The position numbers and the translations under genes were made by a program. DNA of 64,000 bases from Terripilifer sp031921685 (GTDB taxonomy: Bacteria > Pseudomonadota > Alphaproteobacteria > Rhizobiales > Beijerinckiaceae), in contig NZ_JAPDHU010000002.1 of the NCBI RefSeq assembly GCF_031921685.1, forward strand, positions 1,178,001 through 1,242,000. Direction: 5' to 3'. Each line of letters starts with the position of its first letter. Position 1 is the first letter of the stretch. Positions 24,635 to 33,281 of this stretch are shown in pieces. Under the pieces are notes generated by a model, which saw nothing but the letters and a program-made list of their open reading frames with translations, did not search any database and was not told the DNA's origin.

Positions 24635-25603
24635 CTATTGCGGCGTCAATCCCGCCGCCGCCGCCAATTTATCCCAGCGCGCCTTGTCGGCATCGAGCTT
24701 GGAGAGCACGTATTCGGCATCGCCAATCACCGGCATGGCCACCATGTCGCCGAGAAACTTGACGGTTTCCGGCATCTTGCAGATGCGTTGCACCAATTCG
24801 CCAAGCTTGGCATTGGCCTCCTGCGGCGATCCCTTGGGCAGCCAGACCGCCCACCAGGGGCTGAAGAAGAAATCAGGGATGCCCTGCTCCTGCATGGTCG
24901 GCACGTCAGGTAGCACATTGATGCGCTGTTCCATCGTGGCACCGAGAATGCGCAGACGGCCCGCCTTAAGCTGGCCAGCGGCATAGGTGCCGTCCATGAT
25001 CATGTAGTCGAGAGTGGCGCTCTCCAGATCGCCCACCGCATCGGCGGTGGTGCGATAGGAAACGGCTTCGGCCTGCACGCCCGCATAGGCCTTCAAGGCA
25101 AAGCCCGCCACCATGGCGGCCGGATTGGTGTAGCCGTAACGGTTCTGCGGCTTGGATTTCAGCAGGTCCAACAGTTCCTTGGCGCTATTGGCCTTGGACT
25201 TGGTGCCGACGACGAGCACGAACGGCGTCTCGACCAGACCGCAGACGCAATCGAGATCCTTGCGATAGTCGACCGAGAAATCCTTCAGAAGATGCCGGCC
25301 GCCAGCGATCAGAGTATTGCCGGTGAACAGGATATTGGTGCCGTCGGGCTTGGACTTGGCGGCCACATTGATGGCGATCGAGCCGACGGCGCCGGGGCGA
25401 TTTTCCATCACCACCGTCTGGCCGCTGATCTCCTGCATTTTGGAGGTGAACCAGCGACAGAGAATGTCGGCGCCGCTGCCGGCGGCAAAGCCGATATAGA
25501 CATGCAGCGGCTTGTCCGGCCACCCCTGAGCCAGAGCCGGCACACCGGCGGTCGAAAGCGCGGCGGCGCCCGCGCCGACAATCACGTCGCGACGATTGAT
25601 CAA
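24635..25603 (-). CDS. Tat-exported Bug-family receptor, paralogue
   Basis: A 322-residue Bug/TctC receptor. The start is the TTG at 25603, with GGGAGGA 4 bases upstream; this gives MINRRDVIVGAGAAALSTAG, a Tat signal like that of the neighbouring paralogue. The remaining frame reaches 25666 but would spoil the signal. Ligand-site features include YIGFAAGSGADILCR, MENRPGAVGSIAI, KSKPDGTNILF and DYMIMDGTYAAGQ. The pair shares the MIMDGT segment, which the Sec-exported Bug proteins of this window lack, so they probably bind related ligands. No membrane partner is nearby. Confidence 0.9.
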   Translation of the reverse strand: MINRRDVIVGAGAAALSTAGVPALAQGWPDKPLHVYIGFAAGSGADILCRWFTSKMQEISGQTVVMENRPGAVGSIAINVAAKSKPDGTNILFTGNTLIAGGRHLLKDFSVDYRKDLDCVCGLVETPFVLVVGTKSKANSAKELLDLLKSKPQNRYGYTNPAAMVAGFALKAYAGVQAEAVSYRTTADAVGDLESATLDYMIMDGTYAAGQLKAGRLRILGATMEQRINVLPDVPTMQEQGIPDFFFSPWWAVWLPKGSPQEANAKLGELVQRICKMPETVKFLGDMVAMPVIGDAEYVLSKLDADKARWDKLAAAAGLTPQ

Positions 25604-25766
25604 GCTGTCCTCCCTCCCCCTCAAGCCGAGGCTTTCCGCCATGGCTTTGAAGGCAGTAGGCCGCAAGTCTGATCACCGGGCAAGAGCAGAGCCATTTCCA
25701 GGCGGCATTGCGGATTTGCGCGCAGCGGCCTACTCAAAGGCAAATTCCATCTTGTGGTGATGATTT

Positions 25767-26249
25767 ATGGCCAAAACGTCGAAAAAGCGCGCTTCTGAAC
25801 CCCTGTCCCTCGGCCTGCTCGGCCGCCCCGCGACCATGCCCGACCATCCCGATGCCGCCATTCTGGAGCGGGTTCCCAATCCGCAGGCCGGAGAGATTTA
25901 CGTGACGCGTTTCACCGCGCCGGAATTCACCTCGCTCTGCCCGGTCACCGGCCAGCCCGACTTCGCCCATCTGGTCATCGATTTCGTGCCCGGCCCCTGG
26001 CTGGTCGAGTCCAAATCGCTGAAGTTCTATCTTGGCAGTTTCCGCAATCACGGCGCCTTCCACGAGGATTGCACCGTGCGCATCGGCAAGGATATCGCGG
26101 GCCTGATCAAGCCGCGCTGGCTGCGCATCGGCGGCTATTGGTATCCGCGCGGCGGCATTCCCATTGATGTGTTCTGGCAAACCGGCAAACTGCCTCCTGG
26201 CACCTGGGCGCCCGACCAGAACGTGCCGAACTACCGAGGCCGTGGTTGA
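25767..26249 (+). CDS. queF: NADPH-dependent 7-cyano-7-deazaguanine reductase
   Basis: QueF reduces preQ0 to preQ1 in queuosine tRNA modification. The 160-residue length marks the short, unimodular (YkvM-type) class. The catalytic Cys58 lies in SLCPVTGQPD with Asp65 nearby, and the family signature ESKSLKFYLGSFRNHGAFHE covers 81-100. It stands alone, divergent from the Bug receptor genes, with a weak ribosome site. No other queuosine gene is in the window. Confidence 0.95.
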   Translation: MAKTSKKRASEPLSLGLLGRPATMPDHPDAAILERVPNPQAGEIYVTRFTAPEFTSLCPVTGQPDFAHLVIDFVPGPWLVESKSLKFYLGSFRNHGAFHEDCTVRIGKDIAGLIKPRWLRIGGYWYPRGGIPIDVFWQTGKLPPGTWAPDQNVPNYRGRG

Positions 26250-26352
26250 GGATCGGATAACCAAGATCGTGTTTCGATCCATTCGATTCACCAGCCCCTA
26301 ACCTCGACGGCGCCATGCTCAATCAAAGCCAGGAAATGGCGGCGAGGGTGGC

Positions 26353-28113
26353 ATGGTTCCGGTCAGTTTCGAGGGATGTTCAGGTAGTTTTCATCGCGCG
26401 CGCGGCACGCGTGGCATCGTCATCTGCTCAAGCTTCGGCTTCGAAGACATTTGCGCGCGCAAGTCGCTCGTGCTTTTGGCGCATGACCTGGCGGCACGTG
26501 GCGTCAACGTGCTGCGGTTCGATTACTTCGGCACCGGCGATGCGCTCGGCGGCCCCCTGCATCCGCAGCAGGTCGAAACCTGGATCGCCAATATCCGTGC
26601 CGCGGCCGACTGGCTGAAGGTCAACGCCCATGTCACCGACGTCTCGCTTGTCGGCCTGCGCCTCGGCGCGCTGCTGGCGGCAAAGGCCGCGCCGGCCATC
26701 GACGACCTCAGCCAATTGACGCTGATCGCACCGCCACTCAGCGGCAAAGCCTGGCTGCGTGAGGCACAAGCCTTTTCGGCGATGATCGCGCCGCCTCTCG
26801 GCGAGACCGAAGCGCGCTCCAGCGCAAACAATGAGATTGCCCTCGCCGGCTATCGCATGACCGGCGAAACCGCCGCTGGTATCAAAGCGCTCGCCTGGCC
26901 GTCGTTCGATACGCTGCCCGCCTCGGTGCTGATCCTGTCGCGCGAACAGACGCAGGAAGCCGAGGCCGTGGCTGAGCGCATCGGCGGTAAGGCGGACGTG
27001 CTACCCTTCACCGGCTATGGTGCGATGATGTGCGACGTCACCGCCAGCGAACCGCCGCTCGCCACCTTGGCTTCGCTTGCCGAACGTCTCGCGCGCGGCA
27101 ACAGCTTGCGCGACCATGAGCCCACCGCCCCGCCCTGCCTGCCGCTTAACGGCCCGGACTTTGTCGAAACGCCCGTTCATATTGGCGGCGACGGACCGAT
27201 CAACGGCATTTTCTGCCGGCCGGCTGGAGGCGAGAAGCGTCGCAACATCATCGTGCTGTGCAATGCCGGCGGCATTCCGCGCAGCGGCTGGGGCCGCATG
27301 CATGTCGATCTCGCCCGCAAGTTGGCGCGCTTCGGCACATCGTCGCTGCGCATCGATCTGCCGGGGCTTGCCGACAGCGCCTGGCCTGGCGGCCCGTCGA
27401 CCGTCGCGACCATCTCCCAGGATCTCTCGACACGCATTTCCGCCGTCATCGACTGGCTGAAGGAACGCGGCTTTTCCGAAATCTCCATCGCCGGTGCTTG
27501 CAGCGGCGCCTATCACGCCTTCCGCACGGCGCTCGTCGACCCTCGCATCGATCGGCTGGTGCTGCTCAATCAAGTATCCTTCGCCTGGAGCGCCACCCAT
27601 GCGATGAAGCTTTCGGCCTGGCAGAAGTCGAAGGCGCGCGAAATGCAGACCAAGATGTCGGCGCTCGACAGCGACGAACAGGCGGCGAGCGAAGCCGCCA
27701 AACTGATGGCGCGCCTCTTTCCTATCGCCAAGAGCCTGGCGCGCAGCACGTTGGAAGCGCTGATGTCACTGTCCGCCAAGGCCAACAGCGTGCTGGCGCA
27801 GCAGAACCCGGTCGAAGCGGCTTTCCATGCCATCGCCGGGCGCGGCACCAAAATCCTGCTCGTCTACAGCGAGAATGACGCCGGCCTCGCCGAACTCGAA
27901 CGCCACATGAGCGCGTATCTCGAAGGCGACGGCATCAATGCGGCCGCTCTGCCCAGCGTCTCGAAGCATATTCTGCGCGGCGCCGACCACATGCTGACCC
28001 AGCCACAGGCGCGCGAGGAATTCAGCGATCTCGTCTGTCGTTTCGTCGACCAGCGCAGCACCGTGCGCACGGACGAGATGGAGCGGGCGTTCCGTGCCGG
28101 GCAAGCCGCCTGA
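26353..28113 (+). CDS. Tandem alpha/beta hydrolase-fold protein
   Basis: A 586-residue protein with two alpha/beta hydrolase folds. In the first (about 20-245) the elbow is GLRLG (101-105), so the nucleophile is Arg103 and no catalytic His is evident; this half looks degenerate. In the second (about 275-580) the elbow is GACSG (381-385) with Cys383, and Asp509 and His546 complete a Cys-Asp-His triad, as in dienelactone-hydrolase-type enzymes. The layout resembles hydrolases found with exosortase or polysaccharide systems, but none is present here. No signal peptide. The start at 26353 lacks a strong ribosome site. Confidence 0.75.
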   Translation: MVPVSFEGCSGSFHRARGTRGIVICSSFGFEDICARKSLVLLAHDLAARGVNVLRFDYFGTGDALGGPLHPQQVETWIANIRAAADWLKVNAHVTDVSLVGLRLGALLAAKAAPAIDDLSQLTLIAPPLSGKAWLREAQAFSAMIAPPLGETEARSSANNEIALAGYRMTGETAAGIKALAWPSFDTLPASVLILSREQTQEAEAVAERIGGKADVLPFTGYGAMMCDVTASEPPLATLASLAERLARGNSLRDHEPTAPPCLPLNGPDFVETPVHIGGDGPINGIFCRPAGGEKRRNIIVLCNAGGIPRSGWGRMHVDLARKLARFGTSSLRIDLPGLADSAWPGGPSTVATISQDLSTRISAVIDWLKERGFSEISIAGACSGAYHAFRTALVDPRIDRLVLLNQVSFAWSATHAMKLSAWQKSKAREMQTKMSALDSDEQAASEAAKLMARLFPIAKSLARSTLEALMSLSAKANSVLAQQNPVEAAFHAIAGRGTKILLVYSENDAGLAELERHMSAYLEGDGINAAALPSVSKHILRGADHMLTQPQAREEFSDLVCRFVDQRSTVRTDEMERAFRAGQAA

Positions 28114-28116
28114 ACC

Positions 28117-28338
28117 TCACACGTTGACGACGATGACAGCCGTCTTCGGATTGTGCCGCTCGCTATAGGCGGCGAAGCGGCGCGCTTCGGTCGCATCGCG
28201 GAAGGCAAAATACAGCGTGCCCGCGTAGCCGCTTTCAAAGGCACCGCAAGCCTTGGCAAAGGATTCCGTTTCGTCCTGCCTGAACCGGCCGGCGAGATGC
28301 ACCCGCCACGTTGCCTCCACCGCCTTCTGCGCCGCCAT
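28117..28338 (-). CDS. Small hypothetical protein (73 aa)
   Basis: A short soluble protein of unknown family, ending in AFRDATEARRFAAYSERHNPKTAVIVVNV. AGGAG lies 7 bases before the ATG at 28338, a strong start, and a longer frame reaching 28422 has none. Just upstream, at 28369-28388, lies a perfect inverted repeat that overlaps the likely promoter, so expression is probably regulated. The gene converges on the tandem hydrolase gene with only a few bases between the stops. Confidence 0.65.
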   Translation of the reverse strand: MAAQKAVEATWRVHLAGRFRQDETESFAKACGAFESGYAGTLYFAFRDATEARRFAAYSERHNPKTAVIVVNV

Positions 28339-28368
28339 CACCGTCTCCTGACATAGCCTGAACACTAA

Positions 28369-28388
28369 AATGTAGCATAGGCTACATT
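28369..28388. promoter_or_regulatory. Perfect palindrome, candidate operator
   Basis: AATGTAGC-ATAG-GCTACATT is an exact inverted repeat with 8-bp arms and a 4-base spacer. On the minus strand it contains TATGCT, a possible -10 for the small gene starting 31 bases away. The position fits a repressor operator; the bound protein is unknown. Confidence 0.55.
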
Positions 28389-28463
28389 CGGGCCAGAGTC
28401 CAGCCACCGGAACAGGCGTCATCCGCGCCTGCTCCGATGGCGGTGGAAATCTGGTTCCTATGT

Positions 28464-30524
28464 TCAGGCGTTGCCGGTTCCGGCGGGCTCGGTTGCGCGC
28501 ACCGGAGCGTCGACCGGCTGCAATTCACGCGGCCACAATAGAATGGTGGTCTCGGTCATGCGCGCGAGGCGGCCGTCCGCCCCCAATGCGTAGAGCTGCG
28601 TCGCGCGCTGGCCAAGGCGGCTCGTCTCGAGCTGCCAATGGGTTTCACCTGGTGCGCCCGGCTCCGGACTGACGCTCAAGACCAGTTCCGCCGCGCCCAA
28701 ACTAGTTTCTGCATCGAGCGCCGCGATGGTGCCTGCCCCATGCCGACCGGCCAGCAGCGGCACGACGCTGAGCGCCATATGCTCGCTTGGCGGACGTGGC
28801 GCGCCTTGCAGATGCGACTGGCTTTCGTGGCCGTCGACCGCCTTGAACGTCAGCGCATAGCCGTCGCCCACATGTTCGACATGCGCCTGTTCGACGCCGG
28901 CAAAGGTTTCAAGCTCGTAGTCGGCCGTGCGCAAGTTCAGATCGGCATCGACGACGATCTGCGAACTGCGCCGCATTGCATGCCGGCGTGGTTCGGCGCC
29001 GGCATGGCGCTCCTCGATCCGCCAGCCGCCCTCGGGTAGCCGCGTATGGCGATAGGTGACGCGGCCGAACTCCGCACCGCAGATGCGCTCGCGCCACACG
29101 CCCTCATCCGTCACGTCGCCATTGCCGGACGCTGCCGGCAAATCCGTGCCGGCGACCGGCGGTGCGCCCTGCACCAGTTCGGCCCGTTGGCGCAGCAGAT
29201 CGTCGAGATTGCTCTTTTTGAGATGATAGCCATTGACGAAGACGGCTTCGATGTTGCGGGTGGCGCGCACGTCCTGCAGGGGATCGGCATTGATGAGGAT
29301 CAGATCGGCGCGCTTGCCGACGCCGATCGTGCCCCATTCGCTCTCCTCATTCATGAAGCGCGCCGCCTCGCTCGTCGAACAGCGCAGAGCTTCATAGGCG
29401 GACAGGCCGGCGGAGGCGAAATTCTCGATCTCCTGATGCAGCGTGTCGCCTTGCACATTGTAAGGGTTGACGCCGTCCGTGCAGGTGAGCTGCGGCGCGC
29501 CTTCCTCATGAAAAATGCCGATGACCTTGTGGAAGGCGATGGCCCGCTCGCGCGCCAGCCGCCGCCATTCCTCCGCATTAACGCGGCCGCGATGGCCCCA
29601 ACGCACGATGGTCGTCTCCCAATCGTTGATCGTCGAACGCGGCACGTAGCGTAGGCTTGGATGAGCCAAGGAGACTTCCACCGGCTGGCTGGCGCGCTGA
29701 TGGAAAGCCACCGTCGGCAGGTTCCACGCCTGATGCTTCGCCAGAAAGCCACCCAAGCGACGGATTTTCTCGAAATCGAGTTTTGTGCCCGGCGCCGGAT
29801 CGAACCTGTCCCAATAGGTCTGGCCCGCGAATTGATCGCCCATGTGGTCGCGCGCGATCAGATGCAATTGCTGGAAGCCGGACATGCCGGCGGCCACCGC
29901 CTCTTCCCACGACACCGCATTGGGGCAATTGCCGACGACGCGCAGGCCCCGCTCCGCCGCCGCGCGGCCGACGGCCGCCAGGCATTCCGGCGTCAACAGC
30001 GAAAATGGCATGATCTGGTGATAGCCGCGATCGGCATATTTCTTCACCAAGGCTGCCGCATCTTCCGGCCGCGTCAACGGCACGCCATGGGGCATGTCGG
30101 TGCGCCCGGTAGGGCCGATACCGTCGAAGCCCGGCGTCACCGTGATGACGCGCGGGCTCGGAAATTCGGCCCGTTCCGCCGACCATTCCATCGCAAGCTG
30201 AAACGGATTGCCACTGGTGCGCGCCGTCGTGATGCCATGGGCGAGATAGAGCGGCGCTTCGGCGGGCTCACGATAGTGGGTGTACATATCGGCAAGCCCG
30301 GGCATCAGATAGCGGCCGGCGCCATCGACGACGCTCACCTCGGGCCGCGCCGAAAGATCCATCGCCGAGGACGGCGCGATGGCAACGATGCGGCCGTTCT
30401 CGATCAGCACCGTATGATCCTCAAGCCGCCGGTTGGCATCCATCGGAATGACCGTGACATGCGCAATGGCGAGCGGCCCCGGCGACCGCGCCGGAAATTT
30501 GAACGGCATGAATTCACTACGCAC
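28464..30524 (-). CDS. Amidohydrolase family protein with altered metal motif
   Basis: A 686-residue protein. Residues about 15-435 form an amidohydrolase TIM barrel: LMPGLADMYTHYREP holds the usual metal motif, but the first His of HxH is Tyr81 (YTH, His83 retained). CTDGVNPYN near residue 345 and IGVGKRADLILINADPL near 415 are typical. A further ~250 residues at the C terminus are rich in beta strands and unlike any domain I recognise. GTG at 30524 has GGAG 7 bases before it. It follows the Rieske oxygenase by 69 bases on the same strand and is probably the third gene of that operon. Confidence 0.8.
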   Translation of the reverse strand: MRSEFMPFKFPARSPGPLAIAHVTVIPMDANRRLEDHTVLIENGRIVAIAPSSAMDLSARPEVSVVDGAGRYLMPGLADMYTHYREPAEAPLYLAHGITTARTSGNPFQLAMEWSAERAEFPSPRVITVTPGFDGIGPTGRTDMPHGVPLTRPEDAAALVKKYADRGYHQIMPFSLLTPECLAAVGRAAAERGLRVVGNCPNAVSWEEAVAAGMSGFQQLHLIARDHMGDQFAGQTYWDRFDPAPGTKLDFEKIRRLGGFLAKHQAWNLPTVAFHQRASQPVEVSLAHPSLRYVPRSTINDWETTIVRWGHRGRVNAEEWRRLARERAIAFHKVIGIFHEEGAPQLTCTDGVNPYNVQGDTLHQEIENFASAGLSAYEALRCSTSEAARFMNEESEWGTIGVGKRADLILINADPLQDVRATRNIEAVFVNGYHLKKSNLDDLLRQRAELVQGAPPVAGTDLPAASGNGDVTDEGVWRERICGAEFGRVTYRHTRLPEGGWRIEERHAGAEPRRHAMRRSSQIVVDADLNLRTADYELETFAGVEQAHVEHVGDGYALTFKAVDGHESQSHLQGAPRPPSEHMALSVVPLLAGRHGAGTIAALDAETSLGAAELVLSVSPEPGAPGETHWQLETSRLGQRATQLYALGADGRLARMTETTILLWPRELQPVDAPVRATEPAGTGNA

Positions 30525-30593
30525 GATGCGGCTCCAACACTGAAAGATGAAATCAGACAGACAAGCCAGGCGGGCCGGCCTGCCCTATGTCCA

Positions 30594-31922
30594 CTATTCG
30601 GCCGCGTCGCGCTTAAAGCTGTTGGGGCCGTAGCGATCGGTCATCGTCTTTTCGTAGACGTCGAGCCAATCGGTGCCCTTCGGCGCCAGCACGTCGCCGG
30701 CGGCCGTAACGCGCGCCAGCGACGGATTGTCCCGCACCTCCGGCAAACGTCCGGTCTCGCGGTACTTGACAGCCGCATCGAGCAGACGGCGGCGCGTGAT
30801 CATCACCATGCGATCACTGGACGCGAGATGTTCCATGGTGCGATCGACGATCGGATCCATCGCTTCCTGGATCGCCTGATCCTGCAAGGGAATGCCGCGA
30901 ATGCCGGAATAGCTGCCGCCGCTGCGCTGCCATTCGCGATCGATGCCATAGTCGTTGGAACGGTTCGCGGCCGCGCGCCAGCGCCCCTGCCAGTCGCTGG
31001 TCGTCGGCAGATAGTCAAGCGGTCGCGCCAGTCCCTCTACCGGCGTACCGTCCTTATAGCGCAGCACCTCGCCCCCCGGCAGGCCACGCAGGCGATCGAT
31101 ATTGAAGATCATCGTATTGGTATCGTCGATCGGCACCCAGCCATTTAGCGTGACGCTATCCTTCAACTGCGATCCACCGGGATACGTGACCCAGAAGGGA
31201 AAGATGAAACAGGCGAAGCGGTGATGTTCCAGGCCGGGATCGGCGTCCCGCGAGGCGGAGTACATCGTGCCGTAAGAAGTTTCCGTGACGTTGATCTCGG
31301 GCGCTTTGTTGATGATCGTATAGCGGTTCGGATTCGTCTCCTCGATGGCATGACCGTCGATGCCGCCGACATGCAGGAAACCGAGATGCGACGTATCGAC
31401 ATCGCCTTCCAGCGCCTGCATCCAATTGCACTCGCGATGCGACAAGGCGATCGTGCCTTCGCGATGCTCGCCGAAGATCGCCTCGATCTCCGGGAACGGC
31501 GGCGCCTCGCGCTTGCCCATATAGACGAAGACGAGCCCGGCGCGTTCGATCACCTTATAGGCGATGGCCGGCGTGCCGGCCGGATATTTGGTCTTGTCGG
31601 TCAGATTGGGCTGATCGAGGCATTTGCCGTCGACGTCGAATTTCCAGCCGTGGTAGACGCAGCGGATACCGCCCTCCTCGTTCCGGCCGAAAAACAGCGA
31701 GGCACAGCGATGCGGGCAACGGTGATCGAACACACCGACCCGGCCATGCGTGTCGCGAAAAGCGATCAGCTTTTCGCCAAACAGCATCAGCCGCATCGGA
31801 TCGCCATCGGCCTTGAGTTCGGATGACAGGCAAGCGGGCGTCCAGAATTCCCGCAGAAAATCGCCCATCACCGTGCCACGACCGACGCGGCACATCATTT
31901 CGTTCTGTTCCTGCGAGATCAT
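30594..31922 (-). CDS. Rieske-type aromatic ring oxygenase, alpha subunit
   Basis: A 442-residue terminal oxygenase resembling phthalate 4,5-dioxygenase. The Rieske cluster ligands are Cys69-x-His71 and Cys88-x2-His91 (DHRCPHRC, CVYHGWKF). The mononuclear iron site is Asp176-x2-His179-x4-His184 (DVDTSHLGFLH). These oxygenases insert O2 into aromatic or heteroaromatic rings and need a reductase, and none is visible in the window. The start at 31922 has TTGGAG upstream. The binding-protein gene lies 71 bases before and the amidohydrolase 69 bases after, indicating one operon. Confidence 0.92.
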   Translation of the reverse strand: MISQEQNEMMCRVGRGTVMGDFLREFWTPACLSSELKADGDPMRLMLFGEKLIAFRDTHGRVGVFDHRCPHRCASLFFGRNEEGGIRCVYHGWKFDVDGKCLDQPNLTDKTKYPAGTPAIAYKVIERAGLVFVYMGKREAPPFPEIEAIFGEHREGTIALSHRECNWMQALEGDVDTSHLGFLHVGGIDGHAIEETNPNRYTIINKAPEINVTETSYGTMYSASRDADPGLEHHRFACFIFPFWVTYPGGSQLKDSVTLNGWVPIDDTNTMIFNIDRLRGLPGGEVLRYKDGTPVEGLARPLDYLPTTSDWQGRWRAAANRSNDYGIDREWQRSGGSYSGIRGIPLQDQAIQEAMDPIVDRTMEHLASSDRMVMITRRRLLDAAVKYRETGRLPEVRDNPSLARVTAAGDVLAPKGTDWLDVYEKTMTDRYGPNSFKRDAAE

Positions 31923-31993
31923 GTTCAATCTCCAAATTATGTTTTGATGTTCGTGACCCGGCACCTCCAGGGCGCCGGGATTTCACCGTACGC

Positions 31994-32983
31994 TCAGGTG
32001 CCGGGCACGAATTCGTTCGTGTAGACCTTGGTCAGATCGATATTGCCCTTGAGATCGAAATAGTTGCGCAGGATATCGAGGGTCTTGTCCCAGTCCTCGC
32101 GCGCCATCCAGCCGAACGGCCGCCCCTTGCTCTGCGCCGTCGTCAGATAGGGTGGAAACAGTTTCAGCATTTCGAGCGAGACTTCCTTATCGACCTGCGG
32201 ACGTGCCGCCACCAAAGCGTCATTCGCCTCGACCGGATTCTTCAAACCCTCTTCGAAGGATTTGGCGGTCGCGGCCATGAAGCGCTTCAGCACGTCTTTC
32301 TTGCTCGCCGCCGTATCCTGCCGCACGACGAAACCCGCGCCGAGCAAGGTGATGCCGTAATCGGCGATCATCATCGGCTCTTCGATCGGCTTCATCTTCG
32401 CCATCGCCACACCTTGGGTGAACGCCCAGCCGGTGGTGAAATCGACCTGCCCCTGCAGCAGCGCTGTCTGGGTTGCCGCCGGCGTCATTTGAATGAGCTT
32501 GATCTTGCTCATGTCGACACCGGTGGCGGCGGCGAACGCCGGGAACATTTTGAAAATGGCCGACGTCGGCGGAATGCTCATCGTCTTGCCTTCCATGTCC
32601 TTCGGCTTGACGATGCCCGAACCTTTCAGCGCGATGATCGAGTCCGGAACGCGCTGGATCAGACCACCGATGGCGACCAGCGGAATGCCTTCCGACACCG
32701 ATTGCAGCATCGTCGAGTAATTGGCGATGACGATCATGTCATTGCCGGCGGCCGCCGCTTGCAGCGACGCATTGCTGCCCTTGCCGTCACCGATCTGCAA
32801 CGTAATGCCCTGCTGCTCGTAGAAGCCTTTGGCCAGGCCATAGAAGAGCGGCGCATGATAGCCTTGCGGCAGAAAATCCAGACGCAGGGTCACCGTATCG
32901 GCCGCCTGCACGGCGAGCGGCGCGGCGCACCCCAAGGCCAATACGAAAGCCCCCATTACCCTGCCAGCTAGTCGACCCATCAT
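31994..32983 (-). CDS. NMT1/SsuA-type ABC transporter binding protein
   Basis: A 329-residue periplasmic receptor of the NMT1/THI5-like class used by importers of nitrate, taurine, sulfonates or pyrimidine-like compounds. A Sec signal peptide (LAGRVMGAFVLALGCAAPLAVQAAD) precedes VTLRLDFLPQGYHAPLFYGLAKG, the ligand-binding start. The ATG at 32983 has GGAG upstream; a longer frame to 33202 has no signal sequence. The matching ATPase and permease are encoded at 36240-37957 on the other strand. Two TGGAATACCAA elements lie in its promoter region. Confidence 0.88.
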   Translation of the reverse strand: MMGRLAGRVMGAFVLALGCAAPLAVQAADTVTLRLDFLPQGYHAPLFYGLAKGFYEQQGITLQIGDGKGSNASLQAAAAGNDMIVIANYSTMLQSVSEGIPLVAIGGLIQRVPDSIIALKGSGIVKPKDMEGKTMSIPPTSAIFKMFPAFAAATGVDMSKIKLIQMTPAATQTALLQGQVDFTTGWAFTQGVAMAKMKPIEEPMMIADYGITLLGAGFVVRQDTAASKKDVLKRFMAATAKSFEEGLKNPVEANDALVAARPQVDKEVSLEMLKLFPPYLTTAQSKGRPFGWMAREDWDKTLDILRNYFDLKGNIDLTKVYTNEFVPGT

Positions 32984-33002
32984 GGCGTGTCTCCGTCTTA
33001 GA

Positions 33003-33013
33003 TGGAATACCAA
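33003..33013. promoter_or_regulatory. GntR operator candidate, site 1
   Basis: TGGAATACCAA, reading TTGGTATTCCA on the other strand, matches 10 of 11 positions of the palindrome TTGGTATACCAA. It starts 20 bases upstream of the binding-protein ATG. A weaker related half site, ATTGCATACCGT, follows directly at 33013-33024. Confidence 0.6.
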
Positions 33014-33104
33014 TTGCATACCGTTGGCACAGTGACGTAGCAAAAGGCGTGCCGACGCTGATGAGGACGGCTCAAGAACCTCGCGAAGCCCGTTAGCGGA
33101 CCGC

Positions 33105-33115
33105 TGGAATACCAA
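33105..33115. promoter_or_regulatory. GntR operator candidate, site 2
   Basis: An exact second copy of TGGAATACCAA lies 102 bases from the first, between the divergent binding-protein and GntR genes. The repetition of an 11-base palindrome-like word in one promoter region is unlikely by chance and suggests cooperative binding. Confidence 0.65.
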
Positions 33116-33281
33116 GTTCAAAGGGTAATGGACGTAAGGATCGAAGATGGACGCGCCAGCAATTAATAGCCGAACAAAAGCCAGCCATTCACGAACGCCC
33201 AAAATTCAGCTAGAGCGGAAAAAATTTAAGCAGACTGTTTCAGGCGAAGCAGCGTCGGGAACGGATCCGGAGAAGCGATCG

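Noticed and set aside
29661..31148. Long frame opposite the amidohydrolase and Rieske genes
   Set aside because: Both genes on the minus strand have clear motifs; the frame has none.
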